Positions 7,129-13,575 of a stretch of 17,000 nucleotides of DNA are shown one piece after another. The notes under the pieces are model-generated. The model did no database searches. It saw nothing but the letters and a program-made list of their open reading frames with translations, and was not told the origin of the DNA. Made by a program: the position numbers and the translations under genes. Location of the stretch: NCBI GenBank assembly GCA_043777895.1, contig JAYWHD010000150.1:1-17000 (forward strand). The letters are read 5' to 3'. This DNA comes from JBDLSY01 sp043777895 (GTDB lineage Bacteria; Pseudomonadota; Gammaproteobacteria; Burkholderiales; Burkholderiaceae_C). Position 1 is the first letter of the stretch. Each line of letters opens with the position of its first letter.

Positions 7129-8328
7129 ATGAATGATATAAATACACCGCAGACTAGCGCTATGTATTCTGCACGGCAGTACTTTGTAAGTAACCGTGTT
7201 CAGTGGTTAACTATAGCTTATGCTGCAGTCATTATTTATATTAGCTTACATCCAGTGACGGCATTAAAATTTGATACATCATTAATGCCGTGGAATTTTT
7301 TATATCGAGACTGGGCAACACGCGATATCCATTTATTTGATAATCTAAGCAATATTTTAGCTTATTTACCTTTAGGCTTTGGTGTGTCTTGGCTTATGCT
7401 TAAACAGATACCTACCTCATATATAGGTTGGCGTATGCTGTTATGGCAAGTTGTTTCGCTATTGAGTGCAACACTATTAGCCAGTATTTTTTCATTGACA
7501 ATTGAAATGTTACAGACCTATAGTCCAGCACGTATTGCGGCAAGCATCGATATTGTATGTAACGGATTAGGGGCTTTAATTGGGGTATTTTTAGCCCTAT
7601 TCATAAAAGGGCGACGTTCTTTTTTAATGATAGTACTAGGGGTATGCATTGATTACCGCAGTGGTGCAATGATGGCAGTACTGGGTTTATGGACACTGGC
7701 ACAAATTAACTCACAAGGGTGGGTATTTATGACAGCCCCGTTAGCACAACTATCCTACACTTGGTTACCCATACAGTTACAGGGCTTAACGGTGGTATTA
7801 GAGTCTTATCAAATGTATAACTTAGAGCGAAGCACGTGTATTATTGCCTTGATCAATGTACTAAGTTTAATACGTTTAAGTTTACGCACATCATTAAAGA
7901 TATGGCATAAAGCGGCAGTATTGCTATTGTCTTTAGCGATGATTATTGTTTGGCAAATATTGGTTTATATTTTACAGTTTGGTGCTGATGGCTGGAATTT
8001 GCTCTTTAGTGAAGCGACCATTGAAGGTTTAACGTGGGTGCTGGGTTTATCTTTAGTCTGGGCGGTACTGCCCTCACGTTTAGTATTGGTGTGTACCGTT
8101 TTATTATTATTAGCACACATCATTTTAGCCCAGCTTTTACCTGCCCACCCTTATATGAGTAGTAGTGATTTATGGCGACAAGCACGGCTTAAACATTTAC
8201 ACGGTTTGACTAATTTAGTGAGTGCTTTATGGCCGATACTGGCTTTATTTTCTGTGTCGTTGCATATTCGGCAACTATGGCTTAAAAAATATGGCAGTGT
8301 TAAAGTATCACCAATGCAATCAACGTAG
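7129..8328 (+). CDS. VanZ-family polytopic membrane protein
   Basis: A 399-residue, strongly hydrophobic protein with roughly nine or ten membrane helices. The N-terminal third carries the VanZ pattern. DNLSNILAYLPLGFGVSW lies at about 71-88. The helix around 120-130 contains E126 and Q129, followed by SPARIAASIDIVCNGLGALIG, whose key residues are R135, D141, N145 and G148. VanZ proteins are membrane proteins of poorly defined role; the founding member gives low-level teicoplanin resistance, and many sit near polysaccharide genes. The remaining 240 residues are further helices that I do not recognise, so this is a VanZ domain with a long C-terminal extension. It starts 13 nt after the tandem array and may be co-transcribed with algC. 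A link to surface polymer is inference from that neighbour only. Confidence 0.8.
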   Translation: MNDINTPQTSAMYSARQYFVSNRVQWLTIAYAAVIIYISLHPVTALKFDTSLMPWNFLYRDWATRDIHLFDNLSNILAYLPLGFGVSWLMLKQIPTSYIGWRMLLWQVVSLLSATLLASIFSLTIEMLQTYSPARIAASIDIVCNGLGALIGVFLALFIKGRRSFLMIVLGVCIDYRSGAMMAVLGLWTLAQINSQGWVFMTAPLAQLSYTWLPIQLQGLTVVLESYQMYNLERSTCIIALINVLSLIRLSLRTSLKIWHKAAVLLLSLAMIIVWQILVYILQFGADGWNLLFSEATIEGLTWVLGLSLVWAVLPSRLVLVCTVLLLLAHIILAQLLPAHPYMSSSDLWRQARLKHLHGLTNLVSALWPILALFSVSLHIRQLWLKKYGSVKVSPMQST

Positions 8329-8491
8329 TAACTAAAAAGTAATGAGTGAAATTACTGGATTAATACACCATTGTAAATACTGTAAAGGTTAGATTTTAAT
8401 GTTGTAAACTGTATGTCAGTCGGCACTGTTAAAAGTTTGTGCTACTTCATAGGTCAAAAAATAATAAAGTAAATCATTAACGAGAAATTTC

Positions 8492-8767
8492 ATGAATCAA
8501 AGTAATCTTAACGTCGGCGAACTCAAACGTCAGCTAGGTAATCTACCAGATGATACACAAATAATTTTCGATGGTAATCTAAATTTTTATCGTGTGAAGC
8601 GCTGGAGTGATACAGAAGTTATTATTCAATTCAACGAATCGCAAGCCGATTTCACGCCTGAATTCAAAAAACGTAATCCAAATGTGAAAGTTGCATTTAT
8701 TTCAACTGAAAGTACAGAGTGGGACGAGTCCGGAATTATAGGTAGTGTGAATGTCACTATTCGCTGA
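8492..8767 (+). CDS. Small uncharacterised protein (91 aa)
   Basis: I do not recognise a named family. The 91-residue protein is acidic, without signal peptide or membrane helix. It opens NVGELKRQLGNLPDDTQIIF, followed by a Tyr/Trp-containing strand region (FYRVKRWSD) and a polar end. The LPDDTQIIF pattern looks like a small mixed alpha/beta fold. GAG at 8481-8483 gives a weak ribosome site nine nt before the ATG. The next reading frame, 40 nt downstream, encodes another tiny protein broken by a frameshift. The two may have been co-expressed. I have a vague memory of similar small proteins in accessory regions of gammaproteobacteria, which I cannot verify here. Confidence 0.7.
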   Translation: MNQSNLNVGELKRQLGNLPDDTQIIFDGNLNFYRVKRWSDTEVIIQFNESQADFTPEFKKRNPNVKVAFISTESTEWDESGIIGSVNVTIR

Positions 8768-8807
8768 ATTTACGTTAGCCAATTTTTTAATCACCAAAGA
8801 AAATCAC

Positions 8808-8959
8808 ATGGTAACTAGCAAATCAACCAACGAAAAAACATCTCCAAAAATCGCTTCCATTGCGGGCAAACTATTGAGTAATCCAAAGACACCGCAAAAC
8901 GTAAAAAAATTGCTGGCTCTACACTAACTCAAGTAGTAAACAAAGCAAGAAAGAAGTAG
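8808..8959 (+). pseudogene. Tiny Lys/Ser-rich protein gene with a -1 frameshift at an A7 run
   Basis: From ATG 8808 the frame reads MVTSKSTNEKTSPKIASIAG, then KLLSNPKTPQNVKK, and ends after five unrelated residues at 8919-8924. If the frame moves by -1 in the run of seven A at 8903-8909, it continues IAGSTLTQVVNKARKK to a TAG at 8957-8959. That gives a coherent helical protein of about 50 residues with the repeated IAG and Lys-rich style of the first part. The run sits as A-AAA-AAA relative to the zero frame, which is a textbook -1 slippery heptamer. It may be a disabled gene, a sequencing error in a homopolymer, or programmed frameshifting. The function is unknown. It follows the 91-aa gene on the same strand. 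Confidence 0.6.
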
Positions 8960-9034
8960 CCTTAATCTGCGTTTAGATGCGTCATTGCCCTTTTATGTCA
9001 AATATCACTAATCGCTATTTACCGTAAATAAAGG

Positions 9035-10249
9035 CTATTTATCCAGCGCAGCTTTATTCGGTAGTACATCGTTGCGTTCAAATACGGTTGTATTTGGGCG
9101 TACATTTTGTTTTCCGTCTAGCACAACACGGTCGTCAGCTGATAAACCTGTTACGCTTACAAAGCCTTGATTAGCATTGAGTACTTCAATATATTTAGGA
9201 ATAGCTTTGTTATTTAATACAATATAAACCATAGAGCCGCGTGCCGATTGAATAATACTTGCTTGTGGAATAACAACTGTATTTATAGCCGTATTTAAAC
9301 GGGTATCATTGATGGGTAGTTGTACATCAACAAAAGAACCTGGCCATAAATGCCCTGATGTGTTACGAATTAAAGCCTTTGCCTTAACCGTACCAGAGTT
9401 TATATCAATACTGCTATCAATAAACTGTAATGGTCCGCGATAGCTTGTATTGTTTCTAGTGTTTGTGTTGTTACTACTATTATTGTTAGGCAACTGAACA
9501 ATAACCTCGGTTTTTGTATTCAAAGCATCAAGCAATGTTGGTAAATAAGTTTGTGGTACATTAAATGACACAGCGATTGGATCTAGTTGTGTGATGGTTA
9601 CTAAGGACGTAACACCTGCTTGGACAAAGCTACCTGTAAAAATATTTACAGCCCCTGCTCGTCCACTGGCGGGGGCAACAATATTAGCGTAGCTTAATGG
9701 TACACGTGCTGCTTTGATGCTAGCTTCATCAGCAACAAGTAAAGACATTTGAGCATTTAAAGCCGACTGACTGGCATCGACTACGCTTGATGCGATAAAA
9801 TCTTGTGCAAATAGTTGTTGATTACGCGTTAATTGACGCTTTAAATCAGTCACTACACTGTTACTTTTAGCCAATTGTGCTTGTGCTTTTATTAAATTAG
9901 CTTCATCTAACCGTGCATCTAAAGTAAATAATAATTGTCCTTTTTTAATATATTGCCCCTCTTTAAAATGCACTTGCTTAACAACACTACTCACCTGTGA
10001 GCGAATATCAACACTATTTAGCGAAATAACTGTTCCTGTTGCTTTGATTAAATTAGCCAATGTACGTGATTCAGCTAAAGTAGTGGTAACGCTAATAGCC
10101 TCTACTTTTTTGAGCTCACTTTTTTTATCTATAGTTACACTTTTTGTTATATCCAAAGTAGATTTACTGCCAGTTGAGGATTGATCACAGCCCACAAAAA
10201 ATATTATGGTAAAAAGGGCAGCTATTTTTTTTAATGTTGTTGTCATCAT
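9035..10249 (-). CDS. RND/HlyD-family efflux periplasmic adaptor lipoprotein (orphan)
   Basis: Periplasmic adaptors bridge an inner-membrane transporter and an outer-membrane channel. The 404-residue protein begins with a lipoprotein signal whose lipobox is FFVGC (Cys21), so it should be anchored by lipid. The lipoyl/barrel-sandwich half follows (VDIRSQVSSVVKQVHFKEGQ at about 80-99). An alpha-hairpin lies at about 110-180, then the second lipoyl half with IVAPASGRAGAVNIFTGSFV. The beta-barrel and membrane-proximal domains end in GLSADDRVVLDGKQNVRPN. An Asn/Ser/Thr-rich stretch interrupts the beta-barrel near 255-268. No RND pump, ABC transporter or outer-membrane channel lies on either side, which is unusual because these genes are normally followed by the pump. 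It must partner a pump encoded elsewhere, or be a leftover. Confidence 0.88.
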   Translation of the reverse strand: MMTTTLKKIAALFTIIFFVGCDQSSTGSKSTLDITKSVTIDKKSELKKVEAISVTTTLAESRTLANLIKATGTVISLNSVDIRSQVSSVVKQVHFKEGQYIKKGQLLFTLDARLDEANLIKAQAQLAKSNSVVTDLKRQLTRNQQLFAQDFIASSVVDASQSALNAQMSLLVADEASIKAARVPLSYANIVAPASGRAGAVNIFTGSFVQAGVTSLVTITQLDPIAVSFNVPQTYLPTLLDALNTKTEVIVQLPNNNSSNNTNTRNNTSYRGPLQFIDSSIDINSGTVKAKALIRNTSGHLWPGSFVDVQLPINDTRLNTAINTVVIPQASIIQSARGSMVYIVLNNKAIPKYIEVLNANQGFVSVTGLSADDRVVLDGKQNVRPNTTVFERNDVLPNKAALDK

Positions 10250-10279
10250 ATAATTTAAAGTATAGAATTTAAAGCCTTT

Positions 10280-10301
10280 AATTTTAATTTAAATTAAAAT
10301 T
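10280..10301. repeat. 22-bp perfect AT-only palindrome upstream of the adaptor gene
   Basis: Bases 10280-10301 equal their own reverse complement with no spacer. It is composed only of A and T and is centred 41 nt upstream of the - strand adaptor start, in the spacer shared with the decayed + strand gene at 10406. It could be a regulator site or cruciform-prone DNA. Composition alone makes such palindromes less surprising here. Confidence 0.55.
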
Positions 10302-10405
10302 TTTTGTTTATTATGTATTTAGTATTATTTAGGTTTAGCAAAAATAAGATGAATGACAGTAGACATAAATATTATAGTTTTTAACACTTAACTTAGGAAA
10401 ATATC

Positions 10406-10839
10406 ATGACTGACCAAGAATTGAAAGATTTAGTGGCTAGCTTACGGTAGCACCAGCCAAGGTTTGGTTTCAGAAGAGTTTTTTATAATTGTCTTGCCGA
10501 TATTCTAACCATGGCTAGGATTAAATACGATACGATTGATAAAAATATTAAACAAAAAGTCAATGGTAAATGGTTATAAGTAGATTGACTATTAGAAAAT
10601 GATTCAAATATTGCACTGATTGAAGTGAAATATCGTGCTAGAACCGATAATATAGAGCAGCTAAAAAACACCACTGCTAGGTATCGCGAGGCTTTCCCAC
10701 AGCATAAGAAGTATAAAATTTATGCGGGACTTACTAGTTTTAACCTTGATGAATTTGTAGTTAATCAAGCCCATGAAAATGGATTTTTTGTGTTAAAGCG
10801 TATGGGCGAATTATAGAAATTGATTCAAAAGGTATGTAA
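10406..10839 (+). pseudogene. Decayed gene of a PD-(D/E)XK-like (DUF3782-type) protein
   Basis: A good ribosome site (AGGAA at 10395-10399) precedes ATG 10406, which reads MTDQELKDLVASLR then TAG at 10448. That is the usual opening of a family with a short coiled-coil N-terminus and a nuclease-like core. Downstream, GLVSEEFF (10461-10484) moves by -1 in the T6 run at 10479-10484 to continue YNCLADILTMARIKYDTIDK and then NGKWL. Two stops follow (in TAA GTA GAT TGA). Then comes NSNIALIEVKYRAR-like sequence with the core E-x-K (IEVKYRART), KYKIYAGLTSF, and an end IIEIDSKGM-TAA that needs one more frame change near 10808. The coiled coil between the two parts is missing. Several independent lesions make this a true pseudogene. 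Family naming is from memory of the motif pattern. Confidence 0.72.
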
Positions 10840-10889
10840 ATGTTTTGATAAGAACTATTTTTAAATATAAATTTAAAATATAAATATTA

Positions 10890-11369
10890 TTAACAATCAA
10901 CCCGTGCTTCAAAATAAGTATAAAGTGTTGTGTAAGTATGATTTAAAAAAATATTAAGTATCTTGGGCAACAGCGTGATATGGTCTAATTTTAAAATCAG
11001 TTCTTCAGTACGGCGAATATCATTAATATTACTGTTAAATTTAAGTTGAACTAAATGTTGATTAAAAAACGCTTGCAAAGGCAAACCAATTTTGGGGTTG
11101 GTACTGGTAAAGCGGTGGCGGTGTTGCTTCCAAATGATTTGAAAATAATCATTTAGTTGCCGCATATTTAAAATGGTAGCGTATTTTGCCAGTTGCTTAT
11201 CGTTATCGTCGTGATGCGTGTGTATATAAGTTAATAACGCCAGTAACAATATCAGTTGATGCGGGGCTAATTGTCCTCGTGCTTTATCGCGTTTTAGCCC
11301 GTTTACAAAGCAATGATAACAAGAAGTGTTAAAGCATTGGCATTGATATAAAGGTGTGGTGGTGGGCAT
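10890..11369 (-). CDS. Small protein resembling the DNA-sensing N-domain of HNH-type restriction enzymes
   Basis: I prefer the ATG at 11369 (159 residues, starting MPTTTPLYQ). The longer start at 11435 would overlap the divergent methyltransferase and add a hydrophobic, Cys-rich leader. The pattern FVNGLKRDKARGQLAPHQ followed by LILLLALLTYI resembles the LK-x-D-x3-G-x-APHK-PLLLLALL signature. That signature opens the N-terminal (in some proteins phosphorothioate- or modified-base-sensing) domain of HNH restriction endonucleases. Later parts also fit loosely: F-x3-W, LPLQAFF where PFFHL is usual, LDHITLLP, and a final TYF. No HNH motif follows. A Cys cluster (CQCFNTSCYHC) near the start could bind metal. 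It is divergent from the C5 methyltransferase with 31 nt between starts, so regulation may be shared. The function is inferred and the assignment is tentative. Confidence 0.5.
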   Translation of the reverse strand: MPTTTPLYQCQCFNTSCYHCFVNGLKRDKARGQLAPHQLILLLALLTYIHTHHDDNDKQLAKYATILNMRQLNDYFQIIWKQHRHRFTSTNPKIGLPLQAFFNQHLVQLKFNSNINDIRRTEELILKLDHITLLPKILNIFLNHTYTTLYTYFEARVDC

Positions 11370-11400
11370 ATATTTTATAAAAAAGTTAAAATGACTAACT

Positions 11401-12201
11401 ATGAAAATGATAACTAAAAAACAGCAAATTACCATAAAATTTATTGACTTATTTTGTGGTATTGGTGGGTTTCATCAAGCTATTCAATTGGCTTCTAAAA
11501 ACATATGTAATATTGAATGTGTTTTTAGTAGTGATATAGATATATCAGTACAAAAAACTTATTTTTCAAATTATGGGCTATATCCAGAGGGTGATATTAC
11601 TAAGATTGTTGAACAAAATATTCCCTCGCATGATTTTTTATTTGCTGGATTTCCTTGTCAGGCTTTTAGTGTCGCTGGTCATCGTAAAGGATTTGATGAT
11701 ATTCGTGGCACATTGTTTTTTGATATAGCGAGAGTTGCTAAGATTCATCAGCCTAAAGTTATATTACTTGAAAATGTAAAAGGATTGATTGGCCATGAAA
11801 GTGGTAAAACTTTTAATACTATTTTAGATGTCTTAACTAAAGATTTAAATTACCATATTCAATATAAAGTAATTAACACCGCTAAATATGCCAACATACC
11901 ACAAAATAGAGAACGAATTTATATAGTCGCTACCAAAGAAAAAGTTGATAATGTGTTTCCTGAAGAGGTAAAGCTTACTAAAACTATAGCAGATATTATT
12001 TTCCATGAAAAACAAGATGATAAGTATTATTACAATCAACACCGTTATTATCCTCAATTGCAAACCGAAATAACTAAAAAAGATACCGTATACCAATGGC
12101 GTAGACACTATGTACGTGAAAACAAAAATAACCTTTGTCCTACACTTACAGCAAACATGGGAACGGGTGGGTACATGGCATCATTTTTTAAATATTTATG
12201 A
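11401..12201 (+). CDS. DNA (cytosine-5) methyltransferase lacking motifs IX-X
   Basis: It transfers a methyl group from SAM to C5 of cytosine in a short DNA target. Visible motifs are FIDLFCGIGG (I, SAM binding, residues 14-23), the catalytic loop AGFPCQAFSVAG with Cys86 (IV), LLENVKG with Glu124 (VI), QNRERIYIVA (VIII), and a target-recognition region ending LCPTLTANMGTGGY. Normal family members then continue with a LTPREC-LQGFP block (IX) and a Q-x-GNSV-x-VPV helix (X). Here the protein ends MASFFKYL at residue 266. Motif X packs next to the SAM site, so activity is doubtful. The following nuclease-like frame is in the same register, separated by the single TGA at 12199. Possible causes are deletion, an early stop, or an unusual split arrangement. 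Confidence 0.88.
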   Translation: MKMITKKQQITIKFIDLFCGIGGFHQAIQLASKNICNIECVFSSDIDISVQKTYFSNYGLYPEGDITKIVEQNIPSHDFLFAGFPCQAFSVAGHRKGFDDIRGTLFFDIARVAKIHQPKVILLENVKGLIGHESGKTFNTILDVLTKDLNYHIQYKVINTAKYANIPQNRERIYIVATKEKVDNVFPEEVKLTKTIADIIFHEKQDDKYYYNQHRYYPQLQTEITKKDTVYQWRRHYVRENKNNLCPTLTANMGTGGYMASFFKYL

Positions 12202-12219
12202 TATAAAAAGTTAAAAAAT

Positions 12220-12978
12220 ATGCAAAAACATGAAAATTATTATATTCTTAATCTTTTAGGATATGGCTTATCAAAATTTGATAATAACTTTATAAAAGAG
12301 TTTGGTTTTACTACTAAAAATGATTTTTTTAATTACTTTGTTAAAATCAAGCTGGTAGAAACAGCAAGTGTTATAAAAAATAGAATGGACTTATTTGACC
12401 CTTTTTTTTTAAATTCAAGAAAAGGTTGGTGGCAAAAAGGTGATACTTATATTCATAGAAAGTATTTAATAGACAGTTTATTTGGGAATGAAAATGTAAA
12501 AGAATATGCAAATATTGTTAAACTATATTTAAAAGAAAATAATTTAATTCAAGATTTGAGTGTACAAATAAAACCAATTATTAAATCAAAGTTTAAAAAG
12601 CTACAAGAAACTGGCTTAGAGGCTGAATTGTTTTTTATTAATAATTTTAAATTAATTGATTATTTTCAAGATGGTTTTTTAGAAGATGCAAGACTATATG
12701 GTGATGGTTACGATTTTCAAATTAGCAGTAATACCAATCAATATTTAGTTGAAGTAAAAGGAATTAGAGAAAAACAAGGTAAATTTCGCTTAACTGAAAA
12801 AGAGTTTTTAACTGCTACAGAGTATAAAGATAATTATTTTATAACTATAGTATTAAATATGAATCAAACGCCAAAGCTTATAACGATTAAAAATCCTATA
12901 AACAGTTTAGAATTTGAAAGATATGAGTATCAATCAAAACCAGGCATACAATTTATTTTAAAAAATAATATATGTTAA
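12220..12978 (+). CDS. Putative PD-(D/E)XK restriction nuclease, DUF3883-like C-terminus
   Basis: This is the likely cutting partner of the adjacent methyltransferase. The 252-residue protein has an N-terminal helical part of unknown family with a Trp-rich motif (RKGWWQKGDTYIHRKYLID at about 67-85). The C-terminal part has the PD-(D/E)XK arrangement: Glu136 on a helix (GLEAELFF), Asp165 (DGYDFQIS), then Glu178-x-Lys180 (YLVEVKGIRE). RLTEKEFLTATEYKDNYF follows, matching the DUF3883 end pattern lT-x-EW-x-A-x(n)-Y. All expected catalytic residues are present. It starts 18 nt after the methyltransferase stop, in the same frame, with no Shine-Dalgarno. Its last 7 nt overlap the next gene. The target is unknown and presumably matches the methyltransferase. 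Confidence 0.7.
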   Translation: MQKHENYYILNLLGYGLSKFDNNFIKEFGFTTKNDFFNYFVKIKLVETASVIKNRMDLFDPFFLNSRKGWWQKGDTYIHRKYLIDSLFGNENVKEYANIVKLYLKENNLIQDLSVQIKPIIKSKFKKLQETGLEAELFFINNFKLIDYFQDGFLEDARLYGDGYDFQISSNTNQYLVEVKGIREKQGKFRLTEKEFLTATEYKDNYFITIVLNMNQTPKLITIKNPINSLEFERYEYQSKPGIQFILKNNIC

Positions 12979-13217
12979 GTTTAAATGAAAAAACGGCTTT
13001 TTTAGAAGATTACCTAAATTTAAAAAATGGAAGTTATAGCGATTTTATAAAAGATGAAGTATATTTTTATATTTTTGAAAATAGTATGAATTTAAAATTT
13101 CTTGATATATTACATTCAAAAAATGATGTAGAAAATAAAATTGATTTTATTATCAGCAAAATAATATTGCATGAACACCAAAGTGGTATTAATACTATTA
13201 TTAATGAATATTTATAA
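12972..13217 (+). CDS. Small uncharacterised protein coupled to the putative nuclease (81 aa)
   Basis: I do not recognise a family. The 81-residue protein is predicted soluble and mainly helical, with many Asp, Glu, Lys and Ile residues and no cysteine or metal motif. Its ATG lies inside the last codons of the nuclease gene (sequence ATGTTAA, a 7-nt overlap), which points to translational coupling and perhaps a shared complex. Base composition is as AT-rich as the nuclease gene. It may be complete, or it may be the N-terminal part of a longer protein. Another open stretch in a different frame follows at 13229-13384. Confidence 0.6.
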   Translation: MLSLNEKTAFLEDYLNLKNGSYSDFIKDEVYFYIFENSMNLKFLDILHSKNDVENKIDFIISKIILHEHQSGINTIINEYL

Positions 13218-13228
13218 GTTCGTAAAAC

Positions 13229-13384
13229 GTTGAAATAAAAAAACATGAACTTTTAACTTATGAAAATCTATTATGTAAAGGTTATGATTCTGTTCAAATT
13301 ACTAAAATAGATGATTTGAATTTTGAAATAACACTGGCTGCAATTGATGAATATGAAGTTTTTATAGAGCAATTACTAAAATAA
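13229..13384 (+). pseudogene. Orphan coding-like fragment without start codon
   Basis: The frame beginning GTT at 13229 reads VEIKKHELLTYENLLCKGYD and continues through ITKIDDLNFEITLAAIDEYE to a TAA at 13382. A stop lies just upstream (13223-13225) and there is no ATG, GTG or TTG in frame at the beginning. The amino-acid composition looks like protein (Leu, Glu, Asp, Tyr, Ile well mixed) rather than random AT-rich translation. It could be the frameshifted tail of the 81-aa gene or the end of a gene lost in the rearrangement that truncated dndD. Assignment is weak. Confidence 0.35.
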
Positions 13385-13411
13385 TACAAAATGATAAATA
13401 CCGCGATTCTT

Positions 13412-13452
13412 TGCTTTAATACCAATATAACAAGCACTAAAACTTTAAAAAA
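13412..13452 (+). repeat. 41-nt direct repeat of the 3' part of the DndE-HerA gene
   Basis: Bases 13412-13452 match 16371-16411 at 37 of 41 positions by eye. In the matching frame it encodes CFNTNITSTKTLKK, against CFNTNATSTKTLKN in the intact gene. The similarity ends where the dndD-like frame opens. It is read as a piece of a HerA-type gene left at a recombination junction. Confidence 0.75.
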
Positions 13453-13575
13453 GAAAGTCAAATTTATAATTTAGCCCAAGAACTGACGGAACTTAACAAA
13501 CAATACGATGATATAAAGAGTACTTTAGATTTACAAAAACAAAGACGAAAATCATTACAGAATGAGCAAGCAAAA

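Noticed and set aside
11370..11435. Longer start for the - strand reader-like protein at 11435.
   Set aside because: It would overlap the divergent methyltransferase start by 35 nt and add a hydrophobic leader that does not fit the cytoplasmic DNA-binding family.
11845..12108. Hydrophobic open frame on the - strand within the methyltransferase gene.
   Set aside because: AT-rich DNA read backwards gives Ile/Phe-rich translations. The sense strand holds clear methyltransferase motifs.
12199..12201. TGA between methyltransferase and nuclease as a selenocysteine or readthrough codon.
   Set aside because: No selenocysteine-type stem-loop is evident after it, and the missing motifs IX-X would not be restored by reading through into the nuclease N-terminus.
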